Origin: Cyanidium caldarium | Lineage: Eukaryota > Rhodophyta > Bangiophyceae > Cyanidiales > Cyanidiaceae | Direction of reading: 5' to 3' | NCBI GenBank assembly: GCA_026184775.1 | Contig: JANCYW010000012.1 | Coordinates: forward strand, 344,226 to 408,225 | DNA length: 64,000 bases | Shown: piece by piece, positions 1 through 8,178 of the stretch | Numbering within the stretch: the stretch's first letter is position 1 | How the letters are laid out: each line of letters begins with the position of its first letter | Notes under the pieces: generated by a model | Database searches by the model: none | What the model was told of the DNA's origin: nothing | The model's input: only the letters and a program-made list of their open reading frames with translations | Made by a program: the position numbers and the translations under genes

Positions 1-590
1 GCCGCGGCAGCACCGGTGGACGTGGCTGCCGCTGCGACCGCCGTCGCCCGGGAGCGCATCGATGCCTGCGCGGGCGTCTCGCGCGCGGCCTCTTCCATCG
101 CCGTCGACAGGCGATTTCGCGAGCACGCCGGATAGTCCTCTTCGCGCGCATACTTGTTGACAAACTCGCGCACCTTCTGCTGAAAACGCAGCGGCTCGCG
201 CAACTGCAGCGCCGCCGCCTCGCCATTCAGCGGATCCTGGCTGTTCGGGTACGTCAGCAGCTGCGGCAGAAACACCTCGAAAACGTTGAGCAGGTCAAAC
301 ATCGGTGACCACGTCTGGTTGATCACATCCAGACACACCGAGCCGCTCATCTGGTCGATGTTGGGGTGATAAATGGCATTCACAAAACCAATGCTGGGCG
401 ACTTGTACGGGTACGCCTCGGGCAGCTCGACATGCACTTTCCACACGCCGCCTTCGTATGGCGTATCGCGCGGTCCGCGGAACTTGACGTAGAACTCGGC
501 GGCCGAGTCCTCGTTGGCCATCTCCACCTCGTAGTCGGCCATGAGCAGCTTCATCAGATCCATCTCGCGGCGTTTGCCCGGTGACGACAT
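1..590 (-). CDS. UBE2H: Ubiquitin-conjugating enzyme E2, UBE2H/UBC8 type (3' end beyond window)
   Basis: The minus strand reads from ATG at 588-590 to the window edge without a stop, giving about 196 residues of an E2 fold. It starts [12 protein letters not shown], very close to the start of human UBE2H, followed by [23 protein letters not shown] and [14 protein letters not shown]. The catalytic cysteine is C86, inside [10 protein letters not shown]. The run [18 protein letters not shown] and the long C-terminal tail are typical of UBE2H rather than UBC4/5. It charges ubiquitin from E1 and passes it to substrates, in animals and yeast through the CTLH/GID ligase. The C-terminal tail becomes Ala/Thr/Ser-rich and runs off the window. 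The next gene is divergent. Confidence 0.93.
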   Translation of the reverse strand, partial: MSSPGKRREMDLMKLLMADYEVEMANEDSAAEFYVKFRGPRDTPYEGGVWKVHVELPEAYPYKSPSIGFVNAIYHPNIDQMSGSVCLDVINQTWSPMFDLLNVFEVFLPQLLTYPNSQDPLNGEAAALQLREPLRFQQKVREFVNKYAREEDYPACSRNRLSTAMEEAARETPAQASMRSRATAVAAAATSTGAAA

Positions 591-1431
591 TTCGGCGGAA
601 TTCGACTGGGTGAAGGTGGCGTTGACAGGCTAGTGGATGAGCTTGTCCGCCGCGCCCCGTCCAATTCTCGGTGCCGTTTGCGAGCAGCAGCGTCCAGAGC
701 GTCCGGCCACACCGCGCGGAGACCGTTCCCGAGCCACTCGCTCCACTACCTAAATGGCTCGAAATGGCCGCGTCCGCCGCTGCGTAAACACACCAACACC
801 CGCGCCCACCTCTACTGTCGTCCTCGTCACCGCCCCGAATCCTGTTCCCGCGCGCGCGTGCACTGCCCGCCACCTGCACCGCACGTCCAACGTCACCTCG
901 GCTCCCGGCCTACGTCCACGCCTCCCAACGCCGAGTAGACACGCGCACGCTCCACCGTCACACTCGCACTCACTCCACGGCGCACAGCGGTCGCCACCAA
1001 CCGGAGTGTGCTCGCGACACACACCCTGCACGCGAAACTCGCACCGTTCAGCGGTTACGCTGTGGTTGGGAAGAGGCGGTTTCGCCAACCTCGTTACCCG
1101 GACCGACCGCAGCCAGCACGCGCTGTTACCCAATCATGCGTGCGCGATCCGTAAGGGAATCGGTGCGTTATTGGAAAAGATGAGCGCGAATCCGAGATTG
1201 TCGGCGGCGTGAGGCAATCGGTGCGTTATTGGAAAAGATGAGCGCGAATCCGAGATTGTCGGCGGCGTGAGGCAATCGCGCGCGCGAGATGGCCGAAACG
1301 TTTCGTCGCGCGGTCGGACACGGCGGTGCATCTCGGTGCGCGCAGCGAGCACCGGCCATCCGTGAGGAGGTGTGCTCTGACGTCAGTGTCGCCGATAGCG
1401 AGCAGACAAGAGTGCCAGTGAAGCGAAGGAG
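591..1431. other. Intergenic region between UBE2H and the SulP transporter
   Basis: About 840 bp separate the two divergent starts. The open frames here are short, overlap on both strands and resemble nothing I recognise. The one clear structure is the 58-bp tandem duplication at 1158-1278. The stretch presumably holds both promoters. I see no tRNA or other RNA gene. Confidence 0.5.
1158..1278. repeat. 58-bp tandem direct duplication
   Basis: Two adjacent identical 58-bp copies (1158-1215 and 1216-1273) are followed by the first 5 bases of a third. Each copy begins AATCGGTGCGTTATTGG. It lies about 150-270 bp upstream of the first ATG of the SulP gene, so it doubles any regulatory site contained in it. 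Identity between copies suggests a recent event. Confidence 0.9.
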
Positions 1432-3594
1432 ATGGTGCGCGCGCTGCAACTGCCGGATATACGTTCGTCTTGCGCTCTCTCGCGTGAAGAATGCTTGCAC
1501 CTCGGTGAGCGCGCACCGACGACGTCGGCGGTGAATCGACGCATGCTCCGCACGCACCCTCAAACGCTCTCTCATTCTCTGGGCTTTCTCATGAACCATT
1601 CATTCTCCGCTCTCTCCAACGCTCGCCCATCACACCACCGCACGCGCCGGTTCTCGCGTTCCGCACCTCTCCGTCTACCGAACCGCCGCCGCCGACTCCA
1701 TCTCTACAACTCCACCGCCGAGCCCGACGGTTCGCAACCCAATCTCTGGTCACGTGTGCGTGCACTGAAACCCGGCGAACGGGGCACGTTCCCGCTGCTG
1801 GCGCCGCGCGAGGAAATCGGTCGCTATTTCGTGGGCGAGCGACGCATCCTCGACGAGCGCACCGCCCGCTACCCTTTCCGCTCCACCGTGGAAGAACTGC
1901 TAGCCGGCGGTACCGTGGCCGTCGCCCTCCTGCCCACCAGCATGGCGTATGCGCTGGCGCTCGGGTTGCACCCGATGGTCGGCGTGACCGCCACCGCCTG
2001 CATGGCCGCCGTGGCCGGCGCGCTGGGCGGGCGCCCCGGCATGATCAGCGGCGCATCGGGCGCGCTGCTGGTGACATTGGTGCCGGTGGCACGCCAGTGT
2101 GGTCCGGCCGGCATGGCGGCGGCTGTGATCGGTGCCGGCGTCCTGCAGGTGCTCTTCGGTTACTTTCGCCTAGGCAAGTTTATTCGGCTCATCTCGTACC
2201 CGACGTTTCTGGGGTTCGTCTGCGGCATGGCGGCGCTGATCGCGCAGAACCAACTGTACGCCTTTCGGGTGCTGAATGCCGCCGAGACGACTTTGGCGGA
2301 CAGCGCTGCTGGTACTGGTGCTGCTGCTGCTGCTACCTGGTTGCGTGGCGTGCCGCTGGCGCAGGCGCTGGTGGTGGCCGCGGTGGCCGCGCTAGTGACC
2401 CATTTCTGGCCGCACGCGGTGAACCGAGTGGAGCAGGCGCTGGGCAAGGCGACGCGCCTTACCGACGCTTTGCGTCTGCTGCCGTCGCCGCTGGTGGGCA
2501 TGGCGGTGGCCACGGCCGTAGCCCGCGCCGCCCATCTGTCGTTGCGCACCGTCGGGGACACGCTGCGCCAGTGGTCGGTGTCGACCCCGCTGGCCGCGGC
2601 GGCCGCGGCGGCATCCCGCCCGGCATCGCTCAGCGTGGCGCACGCGCCGATGCTGTTGGGCGCGGCGGTGGCTCTGGCGCTCATTGGCCTGCTGGAATCG
2701 CTGCTGACCATGTCGGTGGTGGACGAGATCACCCAGTCACGCGGGAGCACGCGGCGCGAGTGCATCGCGCAGGGCCTCGGCAACGGAGTGGTTGGCGCGT
2801 TGAGCGGCATCGGCGGGTGCGCGCTGCTGGGCGCATCGGTGCTGAACATGAAAGCCGGCGGTCGCGGTCGCCTGTCGGCGCTCACCGCGGCGCTCCTTTT
2901 GTGGCTGTCGACGCGCGGTGCGCTGGGGGCGTTCTACAGCGTGCCCGTCGCCGCCATCGCCGGCGTGATGCTGCTGGTGGCGGTGGGCACGTTCGAGTGG
3001 AGCGCGTTCCGTTGGCTGCCCAACATACCGCGCGCCGATGCCATCAATCTGGTGGGCGTGGCCGCGGTCACCGTGTTCACCCGCAACGTGGCCGTGGCGG
3101 TGCTGGCCGGCGTGTTGTTCTCGGCGTTGGTGTTCGCCTACAAGGCGTCGCGGCGCATCTCCGTGCAAACCTACCTGTCGCAAGAGCCGGACAGCGCCGG
3201 ATGGAAGGGATATCGCGTCGAGGGACCGCTCTTTTTCGGCACCGCTGATCGCTTCGGCCGCCTCTTCGCGCCCGAACAGGACCGCCGCGACGGCCACTCG
3301 CATGTCATCATCGACCTGGCGGAGAGCCGCATCTGGGATGCGAGCGCGCTCGAGGCACTCGACAGCCTCGCCAAACGCTACAAAGCGCTTAACATCAAGC
3401 TGCACTTGCGACATGTGTCCATGGATTCGGCGCGCCTGTTGCAAGAGGCGCGTGACAATATCGACGACAACGTGGTGGCCGAGAGCGGCACCTACTACTT
3501 TGAACGGGTGATGGCCGATTATCCGGCCAACGACAGCCGTGAAGTGGAGCACGAACTGCGCCGCATGGAGAAGCGCGAAGGGCAATCGCCGTAA
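1432..3594 (+). CDS. SulP/SLC26 family anion transporter with C-terminal STAS domain
   Basis: The 720-residue product is a secondary anion transporter, probably for sulfate or bicarbonate; substrate cannot be read from sequence. The hydrophobic core runs from about residue 153 to 575 and opens with ELLAGGTVAVALLPTSMAYA, the SulP signature segment in TM1, followed by the GVTAT and GMISGASGAL segments. A STAS domain follows at about 590-700, from GYRVEGPLFFGTADRF through VIIDLAESRIWDASALEAL. The organisation is nearer to bacterial-type SulP/BicA proteins than to plant SULTR. The first 150 residues are basic and Ser/Arg-rich and may include an organelle-targeting peptide or untranslated sequence: in-frame ATGs also lie at 1543 and 1591. 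It ends 44 bp before the convergent RMND1-type gene. Confidence 0.88.
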   Translation: MVRALQLPDIRSSCALSREECLHLGERAPTTSAVNRRMLRTHPQTLSHSLGFLMNHSFSALSNARPSHHRTRRFSRSAPLRLPNRRRRLHLYNSTAEPDGSQPNLWSRVRALKPGERGTFPLLAPREEIGRYFVGERRILDERTARYPFRSTVEELLAGGTVAVALLPTSMAYALALGLHPMVGVTATACMAAVAGALGGRPGMISGASGALLVTLVPVARQCGPAGMAAAVIGAGVLQVLFGYFRLGKFIRLISYPTFLGFVCGMAALIAQNQLYAFRVLNAAETTLADSAAGTGAAAAATWLRGVPLAQALVVAAVAALVTHFWPHAVNRVEQALGKATRLTDALRLLPSPLVGMAVATAVARAAHLSLRTVGDTLRQWSVSTPLAAAAAAASRPASLSVAHAPMLLGAAVALALIGLLESLLTMSVVDEITQSRGSTRRECIAQGLGNGVVGALSGIGGCALLGASVLNMKAGGRGRLSALTAALLLWLSTRGALGAFYSVPVAAIAGVMLLVAVGTFEWSAFRWLPNIPRADAINLVGVAAVTVFTRNVAVAVLAGVLFSALVFAYKASRRISVQTYLSQEPDSAGWKGYRVEGPLFFGTADRFGRLFAPEQDRRDGHSHVIIDLAESRIWDASALEALDSLAKRYKALNIKLHLRHVSMDSARLLQEARDNIDDNVVAESGTYYFERVMADYPANDSREVEHELRRMEKREGQSP

Positions 3595-3638
3595 AGGGGT
3601 AACCACATTCGGTGCGCTCCCTGCTGACTCCTCCCCGC

Positions 3639-4850
3639 TTACCACAGCTTGTTGAGGATCTCCATCGCCACCTCGATGGCGATCAGCGCCACGATGGCGC
3701 GCTCCACGCGGTGCGTCGACTCGCTGGTGAGCTCACTGTTAAGCAGCGCCAACGAGTCCTTCACAATGTCCATGCGCTTGTCCAGCAGGCGAGCACGCTT
3801 CTGCAGATCCACCATCTGTACGCACTGGTTGTACACCGGTTCGCGGTTGGAGTACTCCCAGAACATGTCCGGCGTGTCCAAAATGTCCGACAGCAAAGCC
3901 ACCGAGTACTTGGCTATCAGCAGCTGCCCGATGCGCCGTTTGATGTCGCCAGAGGCGACGGTCTGAAAGCGACCATGCAGCGCCAACTCCTCCGGCAGTC
4001 GACGCGTGTCCTGCACCAATCGATCGATGCCAAACTCGAACACCAGCAGCTTGGCGCTCTGCGCCAACCCGAACGACACCGCCACCAGGCTGAGGGTGTC
4101 GGCGTAGTCTTGCAGGTAAATGCAGTCGTTGCGAAATGTGACCGGCGGGTGGTACGGCGGGAACGGCGGCGCCGGCGAGGTGCCCGCAGCGGGACGTTCC
4201 TGGTCGGCGCTCTCGGTGTCCGGCCGCAGGTGCGCCGCCTCGGATGCACCGGTGAGCGCCGCCCCGCCGGCGGATTCCGGCGTGCTGTCGCGCGCGATGA
4301 AAAACTCAAATTCGTGGTCAAACTCCTCCAGCGCCACCGCCGACACGTACCCTGGCTGGGTATCGCAGCGTCGAGCGATGCGCAACAGTTCGCACCGCGC
4401 CTCCTCGTGCACGTCCCAGAACACCGACGCGCCCGACTCGAAGAAGAACGCGTGTCCAGTCGGCGGCGGGGTCGGATGCGGCTGCTCGTCCGGCGCGGCC
4501 GCAACACCCACCCGAAAATGCAGCACGTCATTGGCATACTGAGTGGTGTCGATGGCGGTGATGAGCGGCATCGCCGCCAACACATCGCGCAGCTCGCTCA
4601 GGCGATACCCCGACGCCAGACAGTACGCTGCACACACGTGCGCCGCTGCCGGTTCAGGTGCCGTGCGCCCCTTGATCTTGCGCTGTTTGTGTACTCGCAT
4701 GGTCGGCGACGGCGTCGGCGGCGGCGGTAGCACCCGCGCACCCACCGAATCTGCCGAGGACGCCGTCGCGTCGGGCCGGGGAGGTGCAGCGGCCTCCTTG
4801 GAAGCAACGCCCTCCCTAGCGCCCTCGTTCGAGGCCGATGAAGCGGCCAT
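3639..4850 (-). CDS. RMND1/DUF155 family protein
   Basis: The 403-residue product matches the DUF155 (RMND1/Rmd8/Sif2) family. Family hallmarks are the FFFESGASVFWDV segment, ALEEFDHEFEFF, the FRNDCIYLQDYADTLSLVAVSFGLAQS block, LLSDILDTPDMFWEYS, and a C-terminal helix pair closed by a hydrophobic segment (AIVALIAIEVAMEILNKLW). Human RMND1 is mitochondrial and supports mitochondrial translation; fungal members sit in other membranes, so location is uncertain. The frame stays open to 5480, but that part is low complexity and overlaps the next gene; ATG at 4848-4850 gives a sensible Ala/Ser-rich leader ahead of the domain. Confidence 0.85.
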   Translation of the reverse strand: MAASSASNEGAREGVASKEAAAPPRPDATASSADSVGARVLPPPPTPSPTMRVHKQRKIKGRTAPEPAAAHVCAAYCLASGYRLSELRDVLAAMPLITAIDTTQYANDVLHFRVGVAAAPDEQPHPTPPPTGHAFFFESGASVFWDVHEEARCELLRIARRCDTQPGYVSAVALEEFDHEFEFFIARDSTPESAGGAALTGASEAAHLRPDTESADQERPAAGTSPAPPFPPYHPPVTFRNDCIYLQDYADTLSLVAVSFGLAQSAKLLVFEFGIDRLVQDTRRLPEELALHGRFQTVASGDIKRRIGQLLIAKYSVALLSDILDTPDMFWEYSNREPVYNQCVQMVDLQKRARLLDKRMDIVKDSLALLNSELTSESTHRVERAIVALIAIEVAMEILNKLW

Positions 4851-4932
4851 CAAGCGCCTCCCGTTTTCATAAGGTGTCTCCACACACGATTCCGGTGCCT
4901 CAAGTCGCGTTGGCCACGCTCTGGCCAGCGTC

Positions 4933-4954
4933 CCGATCGGTGGCCACCGATCGG
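4933..4954. repeat. 22-bp perfect palindrome
   Basis: The sequence reads identically on both strands over 22 bp, with centre TGGCCA and arms CCGATCGG. It lies 83-104 bp upstream of the RMND1-type start codon, so it could be a dimeric transcription-factor site. Function is not shown. Confidence 0.7.
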
Positions 4955-5210
4955 AGAGCGCTCCCCGCCACAGACCTCCGCGTGCCCTCGTCACCAGCCC
5001 GCCGCGGAATTCCCGCACCCATTCACCTCGCGCAACACCTCTCACTTGGTGCCATAACACCCGATGCACCCAACGCACTGCCCGGTGCATGCAAACGGTC
5101 TGCCCGACGACAACCGCCCTCGCATCGTCTGCGACTCGCGCCCCCCCTCCATCCCGAGGGTTCCCCCGTTCCGCGCGCGCGGTCACAAGCGCGCCGCGCA
5201 CCGTGAAGCA

Positions 5211-5230
5211 TGTCTCCCGGACGGGAGACA
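5211..5230. repeat. Inverted repeat, 9-bp arms, 2-bp spacer
   Basis: TGTCTCCCG and its reverse complement flank GA. It lies 42-61 bp beyond the stop codon of the AMBRA1-like gene on the minus strand, where it would form a hairpin in the 3' untranslated region. Confidence 0.6.
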
Positions 5231-5271
5231 GTCCACGCCCAGAGCGACCGGCGGACACGCAGGAGAGACGT

Positions 5272-6960
5272 TTACCACACGCACCGGATATCGCCGCGCT
5301 GGGTGCCGTAGACGATACCGGCGGCGACACTGAGGTTGCCGTGTCGGTTGGGAAGAAAGAGGGCGCAGTTGACTTCGTCCGGCAGTTGGTCGTCGTCTGC
5401 CGGCGGAGGCGTGCAGAGCGTGCGGGAAATGCCTGTGGCGGTGGCGGTGGTGTCGATGACCCGAACGCACCACATGGCACCGGTGTACCGATCTATGCGG
5501 TACAGCTCAAAGACTGGGAATGCGGTGCCATCCGCGGCCCGATATCGGTCGAGCGGGTCGCGAAAACTGTATCCGGCCAGCAGATGCAGATATCGCGGCG
5601 ATTCGGCACCGCCGTCGGTGTCGGCTGCCTGGCTGGCCAGGGAGAGGCGCAAATTGGTGAGCGCGCGACACCGGGGCGCATCCAGCGGTGCGCTGGCGCA
5701 CGCGCTCAGCTCGGGCGCTGTCCCGGCTTCTTTTCTGCTTGCCCTCCCGGGCAAGGCAGTGGGGTACATTCCAGGCGGTCCGGGCGCCGACCGGCGCCAT
5801 TCATACAACACCAGATGTGCCGATGACGCGTCATCGCCCCCGACACGGTCCACGACGTGCTCCGACGGCGATGGCGAGTGCGTGCAGCGACACACCGCCA
5901 GAAAGTGCCCGCCGTCGGACACCGCCACTCCAGCCTCGTTGTAGGCGATCACCTGCGGTATGCGGGCCAGCAGTGTCGCTGCGGGCGCTCCATCGGCATC
6001 CTCCATGCGCGGTGTGGGCGACGTCTCGCCGACCAGCGGATAGGCGTAGAATCGAGCGTCCAGGGTGAACGGCACGGTCGCCGCACCGCTGCCCGGCGCC
6101 GCCGCCCCAGTGCGGGGCGTGGGCGGCGGAGTGGCCGGCGATCGCACGCCCACCATCATCCACCCGCCCGAGCGCGGGATGCGTATCAGGTGGATGGGTT
6201 GGTCGACGCGCAAACACAGACGAGTGTTGGCAGAGCGATCGGCGACAGCGGTGGTGGCGGTGGCCCCTGCTGGGAGCGGCATCGTCACCGCTCCATCGCT
6301 CACCGTCGCCGTCGGCGCTGCGCGAACTGCATCCTGCACGGCCCCCTGCTCCACCGCATCTGCCCGCCACGTCCATGCCAACACCCGGTCGCGCGCCGCC
6401 AACAATACCTGCTCGCCGCCCGGGTCAAACACGACACAACTGATGCTGATCGGTGTCGGCGTCGGTGATCGCTCGGTGCCGGGCTGCACCACCCACAGGC
6501 GGGCCACGCATACCGGCCCACGCCACACACGGCATTCGCCGCCCAGACAACCGCTCACCACCACCTCTCGGTCGTGCGGGTGATAGCGCACGCTCCATGG
6601 AGTGCGTGGGTGCCCGCGCAGCTCGTGCCGCAGCCGCCACGCGCTTGCCGGAGGGGCAGACACCCGAAGTGGCAGCTGCGCTCCCCCACCCTCGGTATCG
6701 ACCACCGCAGCCGTACGCTCGAAGACGCGCACCGAGTGATCCCCGTGCGTCGACGCAAAGCGCGTCCCACAACCCGACAGACTCATAGCTATCGTGCTGC
6801 GCACCGCGTCTCGTGACTGACCGTCCAAGTCGAGCGCCACCGCTTCGGTAACCGCATGGCCGCCCGCCTGCAACACCGCGCGCTCCCACTCGGACAGCGT
6901 CGGCGTCCACGCTCGCGCTCTGGCGCTACACTCTCGCTCCCGCACCTCACGCACCAACAT
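5272..6960 (-). CDS. AMBRA1-like WD40-repeat protein
   Basis: The product has 562 residues. The N-terminal WD40 part contains the segment HELRGHPRTPWSVRYHPHD followed by VVSGCLGGECRVW near residues 112-150, closely matching the RGHPRTPW...FHP...SGCLDGEVRIWD region of animal and plant AMBRA1-like proteins. The C-terminal part has LHLLAGYSFRD and a GIVYGTQRGDIRCVW ending that completes the split beta-propeller. A variable Pro/Ala/Thr-rich region separates them. AMBRA1 is a CUL4-DDB1 substrate receptor and, in animals, an autophagy regulator. The start ATG at 6958-6960 is the first in frame; a second lies at about residue 59. Confidence 0.75.
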   Translation of the reverse strand: MLVREVRERECSARARAWTPTLSEWERAVLQAGGHAVTEAVALDLDGQSRDAVRSTIAMSLSGCGTRFASTHGDHSVRVFERTAAVVDTEGGGAQLPLRVSAPPASAWRLRHELRGHPRTPWSVRYHPHDREVVVSGCLGGECRVWRGPVCVARLWVVQPGTERSPTPTPISISCVVFDPGGEQVLLAARDRVLAWTWRADAVEQGAVQDAVRAAPTATVSDGAVTMPLPAGATATTAVADRSANTRLCLRVDQPIHLIRIPRSGGWMMVGVRSPATPPPTPRTGAAAPGSGAATVPFTLDARFYAYPLVGETSPTPRMEDADGAPAATLLARIPQVIAYNEAGVAVSDGGHFLAVCRCTHSPSPSEHVVDRVGGDDASSAHLVLYEWRRSAPGPPGMYPTALPGRASRKEAGTAPELSACASAPLDAPRCRALTNLRLSLASQAADTDGGAESPRYLHLLAGYSFRDPLDRYRAADGTAFPVFELYRIDRYTGAMWCVRVIDTTATATGISRTLCTPPPADDDQLPDEVNCALFLPNRHGNLSVAAGIVYGTQRGDIRCVW

Positions 6961-7156
6961 TCATCGCTTCCGTACACGATCAGGTCGGGCCATGGATTGT
7001 CCAGACCCGTTGTGTTGGCGGTCGCCGACAGCAACACGGTCCCGCCAACCTCTCACCGTCCGCCCAGCGCAGGTGTCTTGTCGCCGCCGCGTTCGTCGCT
7101 GCTTCGACGCGGCCAACGCGTTTCCGGTGGTTGGGCGGCCCGGTGCTGCAACTCGG

Positions 7157-7178
7157 TGAGAGAGAGAGAGAGAGAGAG
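7157..7178. repeat. GA dinucleotide microsatellite
   Basis: Eleven GA units lie 24-45 bp before the adenylate kinase ATG, in its likely 5' leader or promoter. A similar GA tract occurs after the BRO1-domain gene. Confidence 0.9.
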
Positions 7179-7201
7179 CAGCGCGAGGGCTCGCGACGAT
7201 C

Positions 7202-8068
7202 ATGTCACCCGCATCCGAGGCGCTGGGAGAGGTGTCCACCGAGGAGCTGGTGCAAGAACTGGAACGGCGGTTAGGACTGGACGGCGGCGGTGGACAGGGC
7301 GGTGCGGCCGCTCCCGGCGCGCACCGTCCCGAAGCGGTGCAACGAAGAGGCGTCATCCTGATCGGACCGCCGGGAAGCGGCAAGGGCACTCAGGCGCCGC
7401 TGATGAAGGACAAGCTGTGTTATTGCCAGTTATCCACCGGTGATATGCTGCGCGCGGCGGTGGCCTCCGGCAGCGAGCTGGGTCGCGAGGCCAAGAAAGT
7501 GATGGACGCGGGCGGTCTGGTGAGCGACTCGGTGGTGCTGGGGCTGGTGCGAGAGAACCTGCGACGACCTGAGTGTGCAAAGGGATTCATTCTGGACGGC
7601 TTTCCGCGCACACTGCAACAGGCGCAGATGCTGGATGCGTTGGTGGGTGAGGAGCCGGGCACCTCGCTGACGGCGGTGCTCAACTTTGCCGTGGACGACG
7701 AGCAGCTGGTGAAGCGCATCACCGGCCGCCTGTTTCATCCTACCAGCGGTCGCTCGTACCACACCGAGTTCAACCCGCCGCAGCAGCCGATGCGCGATGA
7801 TGTCACCGGCGAGCCGCTGGTGCAGCGGTCGGACGACAACGAGGAGACGTTGCAGAAGCGGCTGGCGGCGTTTCACGAGAGCACTCGCCCGGTTCTGGAC
7901 TATTACCGACAGCGCGGCATCCTGTTCCAGATCGATGCCGGTCAGGAGATCGACAAGGTGCGCCAGCAGTGGAGTCGGGCGCTGGGCGTGGAGACCGCAG
8001 AGCCAGCCGCAGCACCGTCGACGCACGCCGCACGAGACGAGGCGCCGGTGCAAGCAGCGAATCCATAG
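7202..8068 (+). CDS. ADK: Adenylate kinase, long-LID eukaryotic type
   Basis: The enzyme catalyses ATP + AMP to 2 ADP. The P-loop GPPGSGKGT is at about residues 55-63, [18 protein letters not shown] forms the AMP-binding helix, [10 protein letters not shown] is the family signature, and the long LID runs from [19 protein letters not shown] to [18 protein letters not shown]. The pattern fits plant and animal AK2-type kinases, with no zinc-binding cysteines in the LID. The 288 residues include an N-terminal extension containing an [11 protein letters not shown] helix like that of plant cytosolic/mitochondrial forms; no clear transit peptide is seen. It is divergent from the AMBRA1-like gene, 241 bp between starts. 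Confidence 0.95.
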   Translation: MSPASEALGEVSTEELVQELERRLGLDGGGGQGGAAAPGAHRPEAVQRRGVILIGPPGSGKGTQAPLMKDKLCYCQLSTGDMLRAAVASGSELGREAKKVMDAGGLVSDSVVLGLVRENLRRPECAKGFILDGFPRTLQQAQMLDALVGEEPGTSLTAVLNFAVDDEQLVKRITGRLFHPTSGRSYHTEFNPPQQPMRDDVTGEPLVQRSDDNEETLQKRLAAFHESTRPVLDYYRQRGILFQIDAGQEIDKVRQQWSRALGVETAEPAAAPSTHAARDEAPVQAANP

Positions 8069-8178
8069 GTAAATGGAAGGAGCAGGTAGGTTGCGCGCAC
8101 GCAAGACGCGACTGCATATCGTGACTGCTGGCGTACCTCGGTAGCCACATCAACACGCATCGCATCTCTTCCCTTCTC

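Larger units (their letters stand above)
4851..5271. other. Intergenic region with two inverted repeats
   Basis: This 421-bp stretch lies upstream of the RMND1-type gene and downstream of the AMBRA1-like gene, both on the minus strand. It contains a 22-bp perfect palindrome and a 20-bp inverted repeat, listed separately. I see no gene in it. Confidence 0.5.

Noticed and set aside
628-750. A 9-bp stem (TAGTGGA pairing with TCCACTA plus flanking GG/CC) closing a 120-nt stretch upstream of UBE2H
   Set aside because: A single short stem with a bulge in GC-rich sequence is likely chance, and no known RNA family features were found inside.
4851-5480. Upstream extension of the RMND1-type frame (210 extra residues)
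   Set aside because: It is Arg/Ala/Gly-rich without conservation and overlaps the 3' end of the AMBRA1-like gene.
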